This document shows positions 1-6,868 of a stretch of DNA of 9,384 bases, one piece after another (position 1 is the stretch's first letter; each line of letters begins with the position of its first letter). Position numbers and translations under genes: made by a program. The stretch is from Halobacteriovorax sp. (GTDB taxonomy: Bacteria > Bdellovibrionota > Bacteriovoracia > Bacteriovoracales > Bacteriovoracaceae): the NCBI GenBank assembly GCA_002686115.1, contig NZAF01000085.1:1-9384 (forward strand), written 5' to 3'. The notes under the pieces were generated by a model, which ran no database searches, was not told where the DNA came from, and worked only from the letters and a program-made list of their open reading frames with translations.

Positions 1-1672
1 ATGTAATCGTAAATTGCCTGTTGGGATGTGTGTAAAGTCTGCCTATGCTTATCAAGATTTTACGAGCCAAAAGAAATTTATTATCGATCCTTTTGTTCCT
101 GCGGGTGTAAATATTCCAAAACCAAATGATAATCAAGCTTTTTATAAAACTCTTTCAATTACTGATTTTAGAAATAGTTGGGTCAATGATATAAAAGCTG
201 GAGCAAGTCGATACCTTGCTCAAGAGTTTTTTGGCCTTACGGGTTTAACAAGTGAACAAATAAGTGAATTTGATGAAGAGATGAATGCTTTTGGAGAATT
301 TACATTTCGCTATATCTTTTACTATCCAAAAATGGCCTCACGTCCACGTTATATGACTGAAGGTCTAATTCCTTTTTATGATCGTCTTATTTGGCTTTCA
401 ATGCAAATGGGTATGGGGATGATGATGGATCTAAATAATGCAGCATTCTTGGCCCTTCAGCTTGAGGATAGCTATGTTAATGTTGTTGAAAATGAGAACC
501 TCTTTGATGTGACTAAATTCACTTTTAATGGATTTGAGGATATCCCATTCACTTTTAGCTCTTTTAACGGAGGTGTGACTCCAAGCTTTGTGACTAGTAT
601 CCCAAATTTTCAAAATTTAAATTCTTTGGCCGGAGGATTCTCTAACGGTTCAGGCTCTACAAACGGTGTACCTGGTGGTTCAATAGGAACTAATGATTCA
701 ACACCAAATGACAATACATTTAGTGATCTTACTTTTTCTTTTAGAAATAATTCAAGAAGCAATCTCTCTAATTCTTCTACTAGAGGCTCTTCTGGGAGAA
801 TTGGTGATAGAAATAGAACTAATCAGTTAACAAGATATGCTCGAAATTTTAATAATTTTAGAAGAACCGTTAGAAATCGATTCGATCAAAGAGAGAATTT
901 AAAAGATTACATGCAAAATAATAAAAGATCTAAAGAACTTGCTGAATTAGAAAAAAGAGCAAAACAGAAAAATGATGCTTTCAAAAATGCTCTAAGCAGA
1001 TCAGGAGGAAGTACTAGAAGTAAGTTTAGGAAAAATTTTGGTAATTCTGATATCTTAAATAATGGAGCTGGCTTTGGTTCAAGTTCAACAAAGCTTACTG
1101 GTGGAAAGGGACTAAAGAATGGACTTAGTGATTCTGCGGTGAATGGTGTTGATAAGAATAAGTTAGATGGTGATGCAAATTCTGCATCAAACTCAGCTGC
1201 CTCAAAACAATACAAAGAATTATTGAATGAGTACTTAAATGGAAATGCTGCAAAAGCTAGTATTTCACTTTATGACTTAAATAAATTAGAAAGTGCTAAG
1301 GATGAAGAGCTAGATGCTTTATTAAATGGGGCAGAGTCTAATAGTGTTAATGTCTCTGGGGGTGTTAAGCTAGATGCTAACGGAAATCCTATTGGTGCTA
1401 ATGAAGGTGGCGAGGACTTTATAGATCTTGATGATATTGATGATACTAATCTTGAAGGTTTTAGTTTTGGAACAGAAGGTGAAGTTATTTCAAAGAAGGA
1501 TCTTGTTAAATATTTTAAAGATAAGGGTGTGAGTGAGACTGAAGCAGTTAAATTGGCAGAAGAAGAGATTAGAAAAAGAGAAATGAGTTTATTTCAAATT
1601 GTGACAAGAAGATATATTAGATCAGCATATCCAAGATTTCTTTTTCTAAGAAAGAAGAAGGGGCTTAAATAG
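1..1672 (+). CDS. Unknown protein, 5'-truncated, with a long Asn/Ser/Gly-rich low-complexity middle
   Basis: I do not recognise this protein. The frame is open to the left edge (first full codon at 2). Neither the TTG at 14 nor the ATG at 26 has a ribosome binding site, so the true start is probably outside the window. Numbering from 14, residues 1-185 look folded, with aromatic and hydrophobic stretches and a Met-rich patch at 129-138 (seven Met in ten residues). Residues about 185-270 are Asn/Ser/Gly/Thr-rich. Residues 270-345 are Arg/Lys-rich, with a possible coiled coil near 295-327. Residues 350-465 are again Gly/Ser/Asn-rich, 469-478 form an Asp-rich patch, and 495-525 look like a charged helix. 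The last 25 residues are strongly basic and aromatic. No catalytic motif is evident. A surface or appendage-associated role is possible but unsupported. It converges on tldE, overlapping it by 8 bases. That it is a real gene rests on its length, its codon pattern and the absence of a competing frame. Confidence 0.8.
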   Translation, partial: CNRKLPVGMCVKSAYAYQDFTSQKKFIIDPFVPAGVNIPKPNDNQAFYKTLSITDFRNSWVNDIKAGASRYLAQEFFGLTGLTSEQISEFDEEMNAFGEFTFRYIFYYPKMASRPRYMTEGLIPFYDRLIWLSMQMGMGMMMDLNNAAFLALQLEDSYVNVVENENLFDVTKFTFNGFEDIPFTFSSFNGGVTPSFVTSIPNFQNLNSLAGGFSNGSGSTNGVPGGSIGTNDSTPNDNTFSDLTFSFRNNSRSNLSNSSTRGSSGRIGDRNRTNQLTRYARNFNNFRRTVRNRFDQRENLKDYMQNNKRSKELAELEKRAKQKNDAFKNALSRSGGSTRSKFRKNFGNSDILNNGAGFGSSSTKLTGGKGLKNGLSDSAVNGVDKNKLDGDANSASNSAASKQYKELLNEYLNGNAAKASISLYDLNKLESAKDEELDALLNGAESNSVNVSGGVKLDANGNPIGANEGGEDFIDLDDIDDTNLEGFSFGTEGEVISKKDLVKYFKDKGVSETEAVKLAEEEIRKREMSLFQIVTRRYIRSAYPRFLFLRKKKGLK

Positions 1673-1677
1673 CCCCT
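1659..1677. terminator. Hairpin spanning both convergent stop codons
   Basis: AGGGGCT (1659-1665) and AGCCCCT (1671-1677) pair perfectly as a 7-bp GC-rich stem around a TAAAT loop. The plus-strand gene's TAG (1670-1672) and tldE's TAA (1667-1665 on the minus strand) both fall within it. On the minus strand the stem is followed by a pyrimidine-rich run (revcomp of 1641-1658, TTCTTCTTTCTT...), which suits an intrinsic terminator for tldDE. On the plus strand no U-tract follows, so termination in that direction is doubtful. Confidence 0.6.
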
Positions 1678-2996
1678 GCAAATGTTAATTCATTAAAAAT
1701 AATTTCCGGAGTAAAAAAACTTTTATCTGTAGAAGCTTCTTTCTTGTCAGATATTGAGTGAACCTCTCTTAACATTTTAAAGAAATTACCTGAAAAGGTA
1801 GAGTCTTTAAAATAACCAACGATTTCACCATTTTTTATAATCCTACCACTTACCCCAAGAGATATTTCGCCACTTGTTCTATTTATCCCACTGTGAAGAC
1901 CTTGTGCGGTGAGGATTTCAACGTAATCGAGGTTATCGATATTATCTGTAGAAGAGGCGCTTATAATGATATTTGAATTTGATACGCCTAGAGGAGATTT
2001 CGGTCCTCTAAATGCGCAGTTATTATTTTTCATTTTTAGTTTATTAGATGTTTCTGAATTGTGTAAAAACGTCTTAAGAATACCATCTTCAACAAGACTA
2101 ATATCAGTTCTGCGGTGTCCTTCCATATCAAATGGATACTTTGTTAAAGCTTCTTTATACTCTGGAGAATCAATCATGGTAAGTCTTTGATCCATGACTT
2201 GTTCATTTAACTTATCTCTCCATGGCGAGACATTGTCCATGACTGCTTTTCCAGAAATTAAAGATGAAAATGCAGAGAAGAAACTTGATAGTAAATCAGG
2301 ACTAAATTTTACAAGATATTCACCACTTTTAATTTGATTTGCTGTTAAAAGGTTTTTAGAGGTATCAACTACTTCTGTGATGAGTTCATCAAAGTCTAAT
2401 TGGTTAAAGTTTTTTGAGAGTCTTTTGTTAAAATGCATTGAATTCTTATCACCTTCATTGAGTAGGGCAGAAGTATAACATCCATAATTCTTTGCTTTAT
2501 AACTGCATCTCGCACCATGAGTATTTGCTAGATAAAAGTGTGATTCACTTTCCTGAACACCGTTGTATGGAGGAGTTTTCGCTCTCTCATCTCTTCTTTT
2601 GACTTCCTCTTCAAGATAAAAGGTCTTTTCAATAAGATGTTCAGTATCGACATCTTCTGATTGAGTTGTTTCATCTAGGTGAATCTCTTCTTGCGATTCA
2701 ATTCTTACATATTCATTCGTTTTAGAAAACTTAGAGTTATTTATTGCATTATCAATAGTTGTCTCTATGGCCCAATCTGATAAATCCTCTGTAAACGAAA
2801 TACCTACTTTATTATCCTTTATAACTCTAACTCCAAGAGCATGAGTCTTTGATTTAGCAAATTCACTCAACTCTTTATTTTCACTTTTAAGACTTAAAAC
2901 GTTTGAGCCTGTGATGATGACATCACCGTCTTTTACTTTTTTCTTTTTAAGAAGCTGGAGAGTTTTATCTATCGACTTTTCTATATTGTTTTTCAT
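1665..2996 (-). CDS. tldE: TldE/PmbA, non-catalytic subunit of the TldD/TldE peptidase
   Basis: This is the PmbA/TldE partner of TldD. In the characterised E. coli complex the TldD/TldE heterodimer forms a cytosolic chamber that degrades unfolded peptides, matures microcin B17 and helps degrade the antitoxin CcdA; the zinc site is on TldD. At 443 residues this protein is close to normal TldE length. It has no HExxxH motif. Family features visible are the DMEGHRRTDISLVEDGIL-type segment (290-307), the glycine-rich LHSGINRTSGEISLGVSGR-type segment (about 367-385) followed by KNGEIVGYFKDSTFSGN (388-404), and a C-terminal FFTPEIIFNELTFAGAI tail. The ATG (2996-2994) overlaps the tldD stop as ATGA and has a strong Shine-Dalgarno sequence, so the start is secure and translation is probably coupled to tldD. 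I see no natural-product precursor peptide nearby, so a general proteolytic role is the simplest reading. Confidence 0.93.
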   Translation of the reverse strand: MKNNIEKSIDKTLQLLKKKKVKDGDVIITGSNVLSLKSENKELSEFAKSKTHALGVRVIKDNKVGISFTEDLSDWAIETTIDNAINNSKFSKTNEYVRIESQEEIHLDETTQSEDVDTEHLIEKTFYLEEEVKRRDERAKTPPYNGVQESESHFYLANTHGARCSYKAKNYGCYTSALLNEGDKNSMHFNKRLSKNFNQLDFDELITEVVDTSKNLLTANQIKSGEYLVKFSPDLLSSFFSAFSSLISGKAVMDNVSPWRDKLNEQVMDQRLTMIDSPEYKEALTKYPFDMEGHRRTDISLVEDGILKTFLHNSETSNKLKMKNNNCAFRGPKSPLGVSNSNIIISASSTDNIDNLDYVEILTAQGLHSGINRTSGEISLGVSGRIIKNGEIVGYFKDSTFSGNFFKMLREVHSISDKKEASTDKSFFTPEIIFNELTFAGAI

Positions 2997-4378
2997 TTTC
3001 CACCTCCAACAAGAATTTCATCCACTTTAATAGCTGGTTGTCCAACTGTAGTATTGACGCCACCTGAAATCGAACCACATACTCCTGCAGAGAAATCTAA
3101 GTTATCTCCAACCATGCTAATCTTAGTTAGCGTATCTGGCCCAGTTCCAATGAGAGATGCACCTTTGACACAATCTTTAATTTTTCCATCTTCAATGAGA
3201 TAGCTTTCTCTGGCGACAAAATTAAATTCACCAGTACCAGGTGATACTGAGCCTCCACCCATTTTCTTACAGTAAATTCCTTTATCTATTGAAGCTATCA
3301 TATCTTCTAATTTGTCTTTACCTGCCTCAATATATGTATTTCTCATTCTTGAAGTCGGAGCATAACGATAATTCTCTCTACGTGCACTTCCAGTTCTTTC
3401 AAAACCAGTTTTCATGGAACCTAGCTTATCGACCATAAAGCTTGTTAGGATGCCATCTTTAATAAGTTGAGTTTTCTTGGTAGGCATACCTTCATCGTCA
3501 ATATTGATAGAGCCCCAGTAATTATCTAGCGTTCCATCATCAACGGCATTAACAACACTAGAGGCGATTTTTTCACCCATCTTATCGTGAAATACAGAGG
3601 CCTTCTTCGCCACTGATGTTGTCTCTAAAAGATGTCCACACGCTTCGTGAAAAATAACACCACCAAAGCCGTTATCTATTATAACTGGCATTTTCCCTGC
3701 TGGACATGGAATAGCTTTTAATTTTGTTAATGCTGTTTTTACCATCTTTTCAGCAACATTTTTAGGATCAAATGAGTTCACGTATTCAAAGCCCATCATA
3801 GCACCAGGTGCAAAATAATCTTCTTCTCTAATATTTCCATCCTCAGCAATAACACTTGCCGACAATCTGATATAATTTCGTGTATCAGTTGTATGGAGTC
3901 CTTCAGAGTTGAATATTTCAATATCTTGGCTTCTTTGACTTATGCCAGCTGTTAGTTGTGTTACTTTTTCACTTAATGATCTGGCTTCTCTATCTAAGCT
4001 AAAGAGAAATGGTAACTTTTCATCGAGGCTAATATTATTTTTTAATCCATGGTGAACAAGGTGACGATTCGTATGTTCAGTGAATGAAAAGTCATTTAAT
4101 GATTCAAATTTCTTTTGTTCTTTATTTGCTGTTAAAGAAGAAATAACGTCGATGAGATCTTTCTTATCTTTTGAGTTTGTATAGCCATATAGAACATTTG
4201 TTCCATAGATAAGTCTAATTCCAATTCCAAAGTTGATACCATTTGATATATTTTCAACTTCAGAACTCTTAACTGATATAGTTTCAAATTGTTGTTGGTC
4301 AACAAAGAGATCAACAAAGTCTGCACCTTTTAATAGGCCATAGTCGATAACTTCTTTTGCGATGTTTTTATCTAGCAT
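2993..4378 (-). CDS. tldD: TldD, zinc metalloprotease subunit of the TldD/TldE peptidase
   Basis: This is the catalytic partner of TldE. The 461 residues approach the usual length (about 480). The N-terminal half (about 1-220) is the variable alpha/beta domain. The zinc motif HEACGH lies at 244-249 within GVIFHEACGHLLE, giving two His ligands and the Glu. The third ligand expected from the E. coli structure is a Cys near the C-terminus; here C434 in AGVCGSISGG fits. Other family segments are SINIDDEGMPT (290-300), RRENYRYAPTSRMRNTYI (333-350), MGGGSVSPGTGEFNF (373-387) and the C-terminal VGQPAIKVDEILVGGG. The ATG is preceded by TAGGAG at good spacing. The stop overlaps the tldE start. All residues needed for activity appear present, so I expect an active peptidase. 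The channel gene upstream is on the same strand, 85 bases away, with no strong terminator between, so some read-through is possible. Confidence 0.96.
   Translation of the reverse strand: MLDKNIAKEVIDYGLLKGADFVDLFVDQQQFETISVKSSEVENISNGINFGIGIRLIYGTNVLYGYTNSKDKKDLIDVISSLTANKEQKKFESLNDFSFTEHTNRHLVHHGLKNNISLDEKLPFLFSLDREARSLSEKVTQLTAGISQRSQDIEIFNSEGLHTTDTRNYIRLSASVIAEDGNIREEDYFAPGAMMGFEYVNSFDPKNVAEKMVKTALTKLKAIPCPAGKMPVIIDNGFGGVIFHEACGHLLETTSVAKKASVFHDKMGEKIASSVVNAVDDGTLDNYWGSINIDDEGMPTKKTQLIKDGILTSFMVDKLGSMKTGFERTGSARRENYRYAPTSRMRNTYIEAGKDKLEDMIASIDKGIYCKKMGGGSVSPGTGEFNFVARESYLIEDGKIKDCVKGASLIGTGPDTLTKISMVGDNLDFSAGVCGSISGGVNTTVGQPAIKVDEILVGGGK
3000..3007 (-). promoter_or_regulatory. Strong Shine-Dalgarno sequence of tldE inside the tldD 3' end
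   Basis: Read on the minus strand this is GGAGGTGG, with GGAGG six bases from the tldE ATG. The same bases encode the conserved C-terminal GGG of TldD (VGGGK). The site fixes the tldE start and supports coupled, roughly equal synthesis of the two subunits. Confidence 0.8.
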
Positions 4379-4406
4379 TATATACTCCTAAATAATTTTA
4401 GAGCAT

Positions 4407-4412
4407 ATAATA
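4407..4412 (-). promoter_or_regulatory. Possible -10 box for tldDE
   Basis: The minus strand reads TATTAT (5/6 to TATAAT), which would give a leader of about 20 nt before the tldD ATG, with its Shine-Dalgarno TAGGAG (4385-4390) inside. I found no good -35 hexamer at normal spacing, so this is weak. The rest of the 4379-4463 gap holds only an imperfect inverted repeat around a G-run (4439-4456), which has no U-tract on the minus strand. Confidence 0.28.
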
Positions 4413-4463
4413 TCTTATTTTACCTAATGACTGCTAGTGTTACTGGGGGAGTTAACGATATTT

Positions 4464-5789
4464 TTACGAGGCGTTTTGGTTTTGTTTAGTATTGGTCGCT
4501 CTATCAGAACTCTTTCGATCAATACTTCTTTTCATTGTAACTTTCTCCATGCTCTCTTTTAGTTCAGGGTGCTTTTCAATGATAGTTAGAAAGTCTTCCT
4601 TACTGAGTTTGTAAAGATCACAGTAACTTTGAGCTCTAACATTTGCATTTCTCTTGGTCTCTTTTAAAAGAGCAATCTCTCCAAATACTTGACCTTCATG
4701 CAGTGAAGCTACAATATTTCCATCGCTCAAAATAACCTCAACGATTCCATGGCCTATGATAAACATCTCTTGGCCAATTTCTCCAATATTAATGATTGTC
4801 TGACCAGGGCCAAAATATTTTTGTTCAAGACTGCTTGCAATATCTTTTAAACAAGATGTTGAACAATCTTTAAAAATAGGTAGACCTCTAATGAGCTTTA
4901 TATTCATAAAGATCTTGAGCTCTTGTTGCAGTGCCTGTGGTAAATCATTAATGATAGTATTGTCGTTATCAGTAAATCTCTTATTTAAAAGATGATGGTA
5001 ATAGCTAAAGACGTTATGTTGTAGCCTTTCTGGAATATTGTAGTATTTCATGAAGTTTAAGAGATCGCTCATCTTTTCGCGTGTCTGTTCCTTGTGTTTA
5101 TCACTGTCGGCAATAAACTTAGTCACATTACCAATAACCACACCATAAAAACCTGCACCCAGAATCATGACGACCATGGTAAATATTCTTGCTGCATTTG
5201 TTGTAGGTGTTATATCTCCATATCCAATAGTTGTGAGTGTAGTAATTGTCCAATAAAGAGACATGATATAATCTGTTGTGTTGTCACCTGTTCCAGACTT
5301 ATTAATGAGGTGCCAACTACAGCTTAAGATATTGACGACTATAATGAATGATGTACTGTAGATAATCATTCTTAGTGACTTTGGCACAATCGTTAAATTA
5401 CTAACAATTTGAGTGATTCTAAATATTCTTACCAGTCTAAAGAAGCGAAGAAGGTTTAAAATTTTTACCCCCTGACTTCCAGCGAGCATATAACTAATAA
5501 TATCAAATGGAATTGAGGCGAGGATGTCTATACTTAAGAGAAACCACCACTTATTTCTTTTTCTTGATGTCTTTAAAACAATCTTTTTATTAATTTTTTG
5601 ACGAATATGATATACCACGTCACACAAGAAGATGAGCGAAATGATTCCATCAACTATTAGCTGCCATTTTTGAATTCTTGTATTAAAAGTAAAGCTATAT
5701 GGAGCCTCAAGTGCAGTGACAGTTACGGCGAGGAATATCACCGAATTCCAAATTATCTCACCTTTTGTCAATTTATCTGTTTTAATCAT
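4464..5789 (-). CDS. Six-TM potassium channel with C-terminal cyclic-nucleotide-binding domain
   Basis: This is an inner-membrane K+ channel of the voltage-gated-like/CNG type, 441 residues. S1 is about 11-28, S2 43-62, S3 81-100. S4 (about 108-128) carries arginines at 115, 118, 121 and 124, every third residue as in voltage sensors. S5 is about 141-160, the pore helix 173-185, the selectivity filter TTIGYGD at 186-192 (K+ signature), and S6 198-226. A C-linker (about 230-300) leads to a cyclic-nucleotide-binding domain (about 303-410) with the phosphate-binding cassette GQVFGEIALL (366-375) and RNANVRA (380-386), where R380 would contact the cyclic phosphate. The architecture resembles bacterial SthK and eukaryotic HCN/CNG channels, so gating by cAMP or cGMP is likely; which one cannot be told. 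The tail (418-441) is basic and polar. The ATG has no clear Shine-Dalgarno, and no in-frame ATG, GTG or TTG lies between it and the upstream TAG. Divergent from htpX. Confidence 0.94.
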   Translation of the reverse strand: MIKTDKLTKGEIIWNSVIFLAVTVTALEAPYSFTFNTRIQKWQLIVDGIISLIFLCDVVYHIRQKINKKIVLKTSRKRNKWWFLLSIDILASIPFDIISYMLAGSQGVKILNLLRFFRLVRIFRITQIVSNLTIVPKSLRMIIYSTSFIIVVNILSCSWHLINKSGTGDNTTDYIMSLYWTITTLTTIGYGDITPTTNAARIFTMVVMILGAGFYGVVIGNVTKFIADSDKHKEQTREKMSDLLNFMKYYNIPERLQHNVFSYYHHLLNKRFTDNDNTIINDLPQALQQELKIFMNIKLIRGLPIFKDCSTSCLKDIASSLEQKYFGPGQTIINIGEIGQEMFIIGHGIVEVILSDGNIVASLHEGQVFGEIALLKETKRNANVRAQSYCDLYKLSKEDFLTIIEKHPELKESMEKVTMKRSIDRKSSDRATNTKQNQNAS

Positions 5790-5810
5790 ATATTCGCGAT
5801 TTTTATAAGG

Positions 5811-5816
5811 ATTATA
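5811..5816 (-). promoter_or_regulatory. Candidate -10 box of the channel gene
   Basis: The minus strand reads a perfect TATAAT, preceded by TAAGTGAG. A transcript would start about 14 nt before the ATG at 5789, giving a very short leader without a Shine-Dalgarno. The best -35 at usable spacing is TTTACC (15 bp, 4/6). A consensus TTGACA on this strand (5876-5871) lies too far upstream to serve this -10. Confidence 0.42.
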
Positions 5817-5894
5817 CTCACTTATACTATCGGTAAATGCCTAAAACTCTTAAGGGTTTAGTTAAAAATTTGTCAATTTTTTAAAACTTGTTTA

Positions 5895-5922
5895 CTTGAC
5901 ACTGCTTTATTCAATATCATCT
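5895..5922 (+). promoter_or_regulatory. Candidate htpX promoter, possibly heat-shock type
   Basis: CTTGACA (5895-5901) is followed after 13 bp by TATCATCT (5915-5922). The short spacing is unsuited to a housekeeping promoter, but it fits the sigma-32 layout CTTGAAA-N(11-15)-CCCCATNT, with the CATNT half of the -10 matched. A housekeeping reading is TTTACT (5891-5896), 18 bp, TATCAT (5915-5920). Either would start near 5927, leaving a short leader that contains GGAG at 5939-5942. Confidence 0.4.
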
Positions 5923-5949
5923 TTAAATAAACATTTATGGAGTTAAAAT

Positions 5950-6837
5950 ATGTTTAGAAGAATTCTAGTTTTTATGCTTACCAATATCCTTGTTATTGCA
6001 ACAATTGGTATTGTTTTAAATTTATTAGGTGTTAGACCATACCTAAACGCAAATGGGATTGAGTACGGCCAATTAATGATCTTTTGTCTTGTATGGGGGA
6101 TGGGTGGTTCATTCATATCACTTGCTATGTCTAAATTTATGGCGAAGATGGCCTACCGTATGCAAAAGCTTGATGAATATGATCAACGTTTCGGTTGGGT
6201 TGTAGCAAGTGTGAATCATTTTGCAAGAAGCGAAGGTATTAAAAATCCCGACGTTTATGTTTATGATTCTCCAGAAGTTAATGCTTTTGCTACAGGGCCC
6301 ACTAGAAATAGTTCACTTGTTGCTGTTTCCACTGGCCTATTAAGTACGATGAGTAAAGATGAAGTTGAAGGTGTTCTCGCTCACGAAGTTGGACATATTT
6401 CTAATGGTGATATGGTGACAATGGCATTGGCACAAGGTGTTCTTAACGCCTTTGTAATGTTCTTATCTAGAGTCGCGGCTTTTGCTATTTCACAGGCATT
6501 AAGAAGTGACGATGATGAAGGGCCAGGACTTGGAGGATTTGCACATTATGCAATTGTTATGGTTCTCGATATCTTATTTGGTATCTTATCAATGCCTATC
6601 CTTATGTGGTTTTCGCGATTTAGAGAGTTTAGAGCAGATGCTCTTGGTGCTAAACTCGCCGGAAAGCAAAAAATGATTAGTGCCCTTGAAAGACTTAAAG
6701 GAGCTACTGAGAGGATAGATAACTCTCGGCCTAATTTAGCGGCCTTTAAAATCTCTGGAAAAACATCAATAGCTAGACTCTTTTCTTCACATCCTCCTCT
6801 TGATGAAAGAATCGATGCTTTAAGAAATTCTTATTAA
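5950..6837 (+). CDS. htpX: HtpX, membrane-bound M48 zinc protease
   Basis: HtpX is an inner-membrane zinc endopeptidase that cuts misfolded membrane proteins, overlapping in role with FtsH; in E. coli it belongs to the envelope-stress and heat-shock responses. At 295 residues this is essentially the length of the E. coli protein (293). Two N-terminal membrane helices (about 5-27 and 39-62) precede the protease domain. The zinc motif HEVGH is at 145-149, and the third ligand E226 lies in FREFRADALG (224-233). Two further hydrophobic stretches (about 158-182 and 198-220) match the family. The C-terminal FSSHPPLDERIDALR (278-292) is diagnostic. The ATG has GGAG at 5939-5942, seven bases upstream, and begins a canonical N-terminus, so the start is secure. 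A terminator follows directly, so htpX is probably monocistronic. Confidence 0.97.
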   Translation: MFRRILVFMLTNILVIATIGIVLNLLGVRPYLNANGIEYGQLMIFCLVWGMGGSFISLAMSKFMAKMAYRMQKLDEYDQRFGWVVASVNHFARSEGIKNPDVYVYDSPEVNAFATGPTRNSSLVAVSTGLLSTMSKDEVEGVLAHEVGHISNGDMVTMALAQGVLNAFVMFLSRVAAFAISQALRSDDDEGPGLGGFAHYAIVMVLDILFGILSMPILMWFSRFREFRADALGAKLAGKQKMISALERLKGATERIDNSRPNLAAFKISGKTSIARLFSSHPPLDERIDALRNSY

Positions 6838-6844
6838 TAAAATC

Positions 6845-6868
6845 AGGCCAGTTAAACTGGCCTTTTTT
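6845..6868. terminator. Strong intrinsic terminator after htpX, probably bidirectional
   Basis: AGGCCAGT (6845-6852) pairs with ACTGGCCT (6856-6863) around a TAA loop, an 8-bp perfect GC-rich stem followed by six T's (6863-6868). The plus-strand form is textbook. On the minus strand the flavoprotein gene ends at 6867, directly before the stem, and a TGATTTTATT run follows it, so the hairpin likely ends both convergent transcripts. Confidence 0.9.

Noticed and set aside
907..1215. 102-codon minus-strand reading frame opposite the unknown gene
   Set aside because: It lies wholly inside a long plus-strand gene. Its Phe/Leu/Ser-rich product is the expected mirror of Lys/Glu/Asn/Ser-rich coding sequence, and I see no ribosome binding site or domain.
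1966..2190. 74-codon plus-strand frame inside tldE
   Set aside because: It is antisense to conserved TldE motifs, with no support of its own.
2993..2996. Frameshift splitting one gene into two at the tldD/tldE boundary
   Set aside because: Both proteins are full-length members of separate sister families, and the ATGA overlap with a strong Shine-Dalgarno is a normal operon junction.
4132..4326. 64-codon minus-strand frame inside tldD
   Set aside because: It is in another frame of the same strand as tldD, and tldD shows clear family sequence here.
1665..4378. TldD/TldE as part of a peptide natural-product (microcin-type) cluster
   Set aside because: There is no precursor peptide, cyclodehydratase, radical SAM enzyme or transporter nearby; the neighbours are housekeeping genes.
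4439..4456. GTTACT-GGGGG-AGTTAAC inverted repeat as a terminator of the channel gene
   Set aside because: The stem has a bulge and only about six AT-rich pairs, and no U-tract follows on the minus strand.
5094..5327. Cys-rich 77-codon plus-strand frame opposite the channel pore
   Set aside because: The cysteines are a by-product of antisense reading of the pore and S6 region; no zinc-finger spacing is convincing.
5670..5861. 63-codon plus-strand frame overlapping the channel start and the divergent promoters
   Set aside because: Most of it is antisense to S1-S2 of the channel; its end merely runs through the promoter region.
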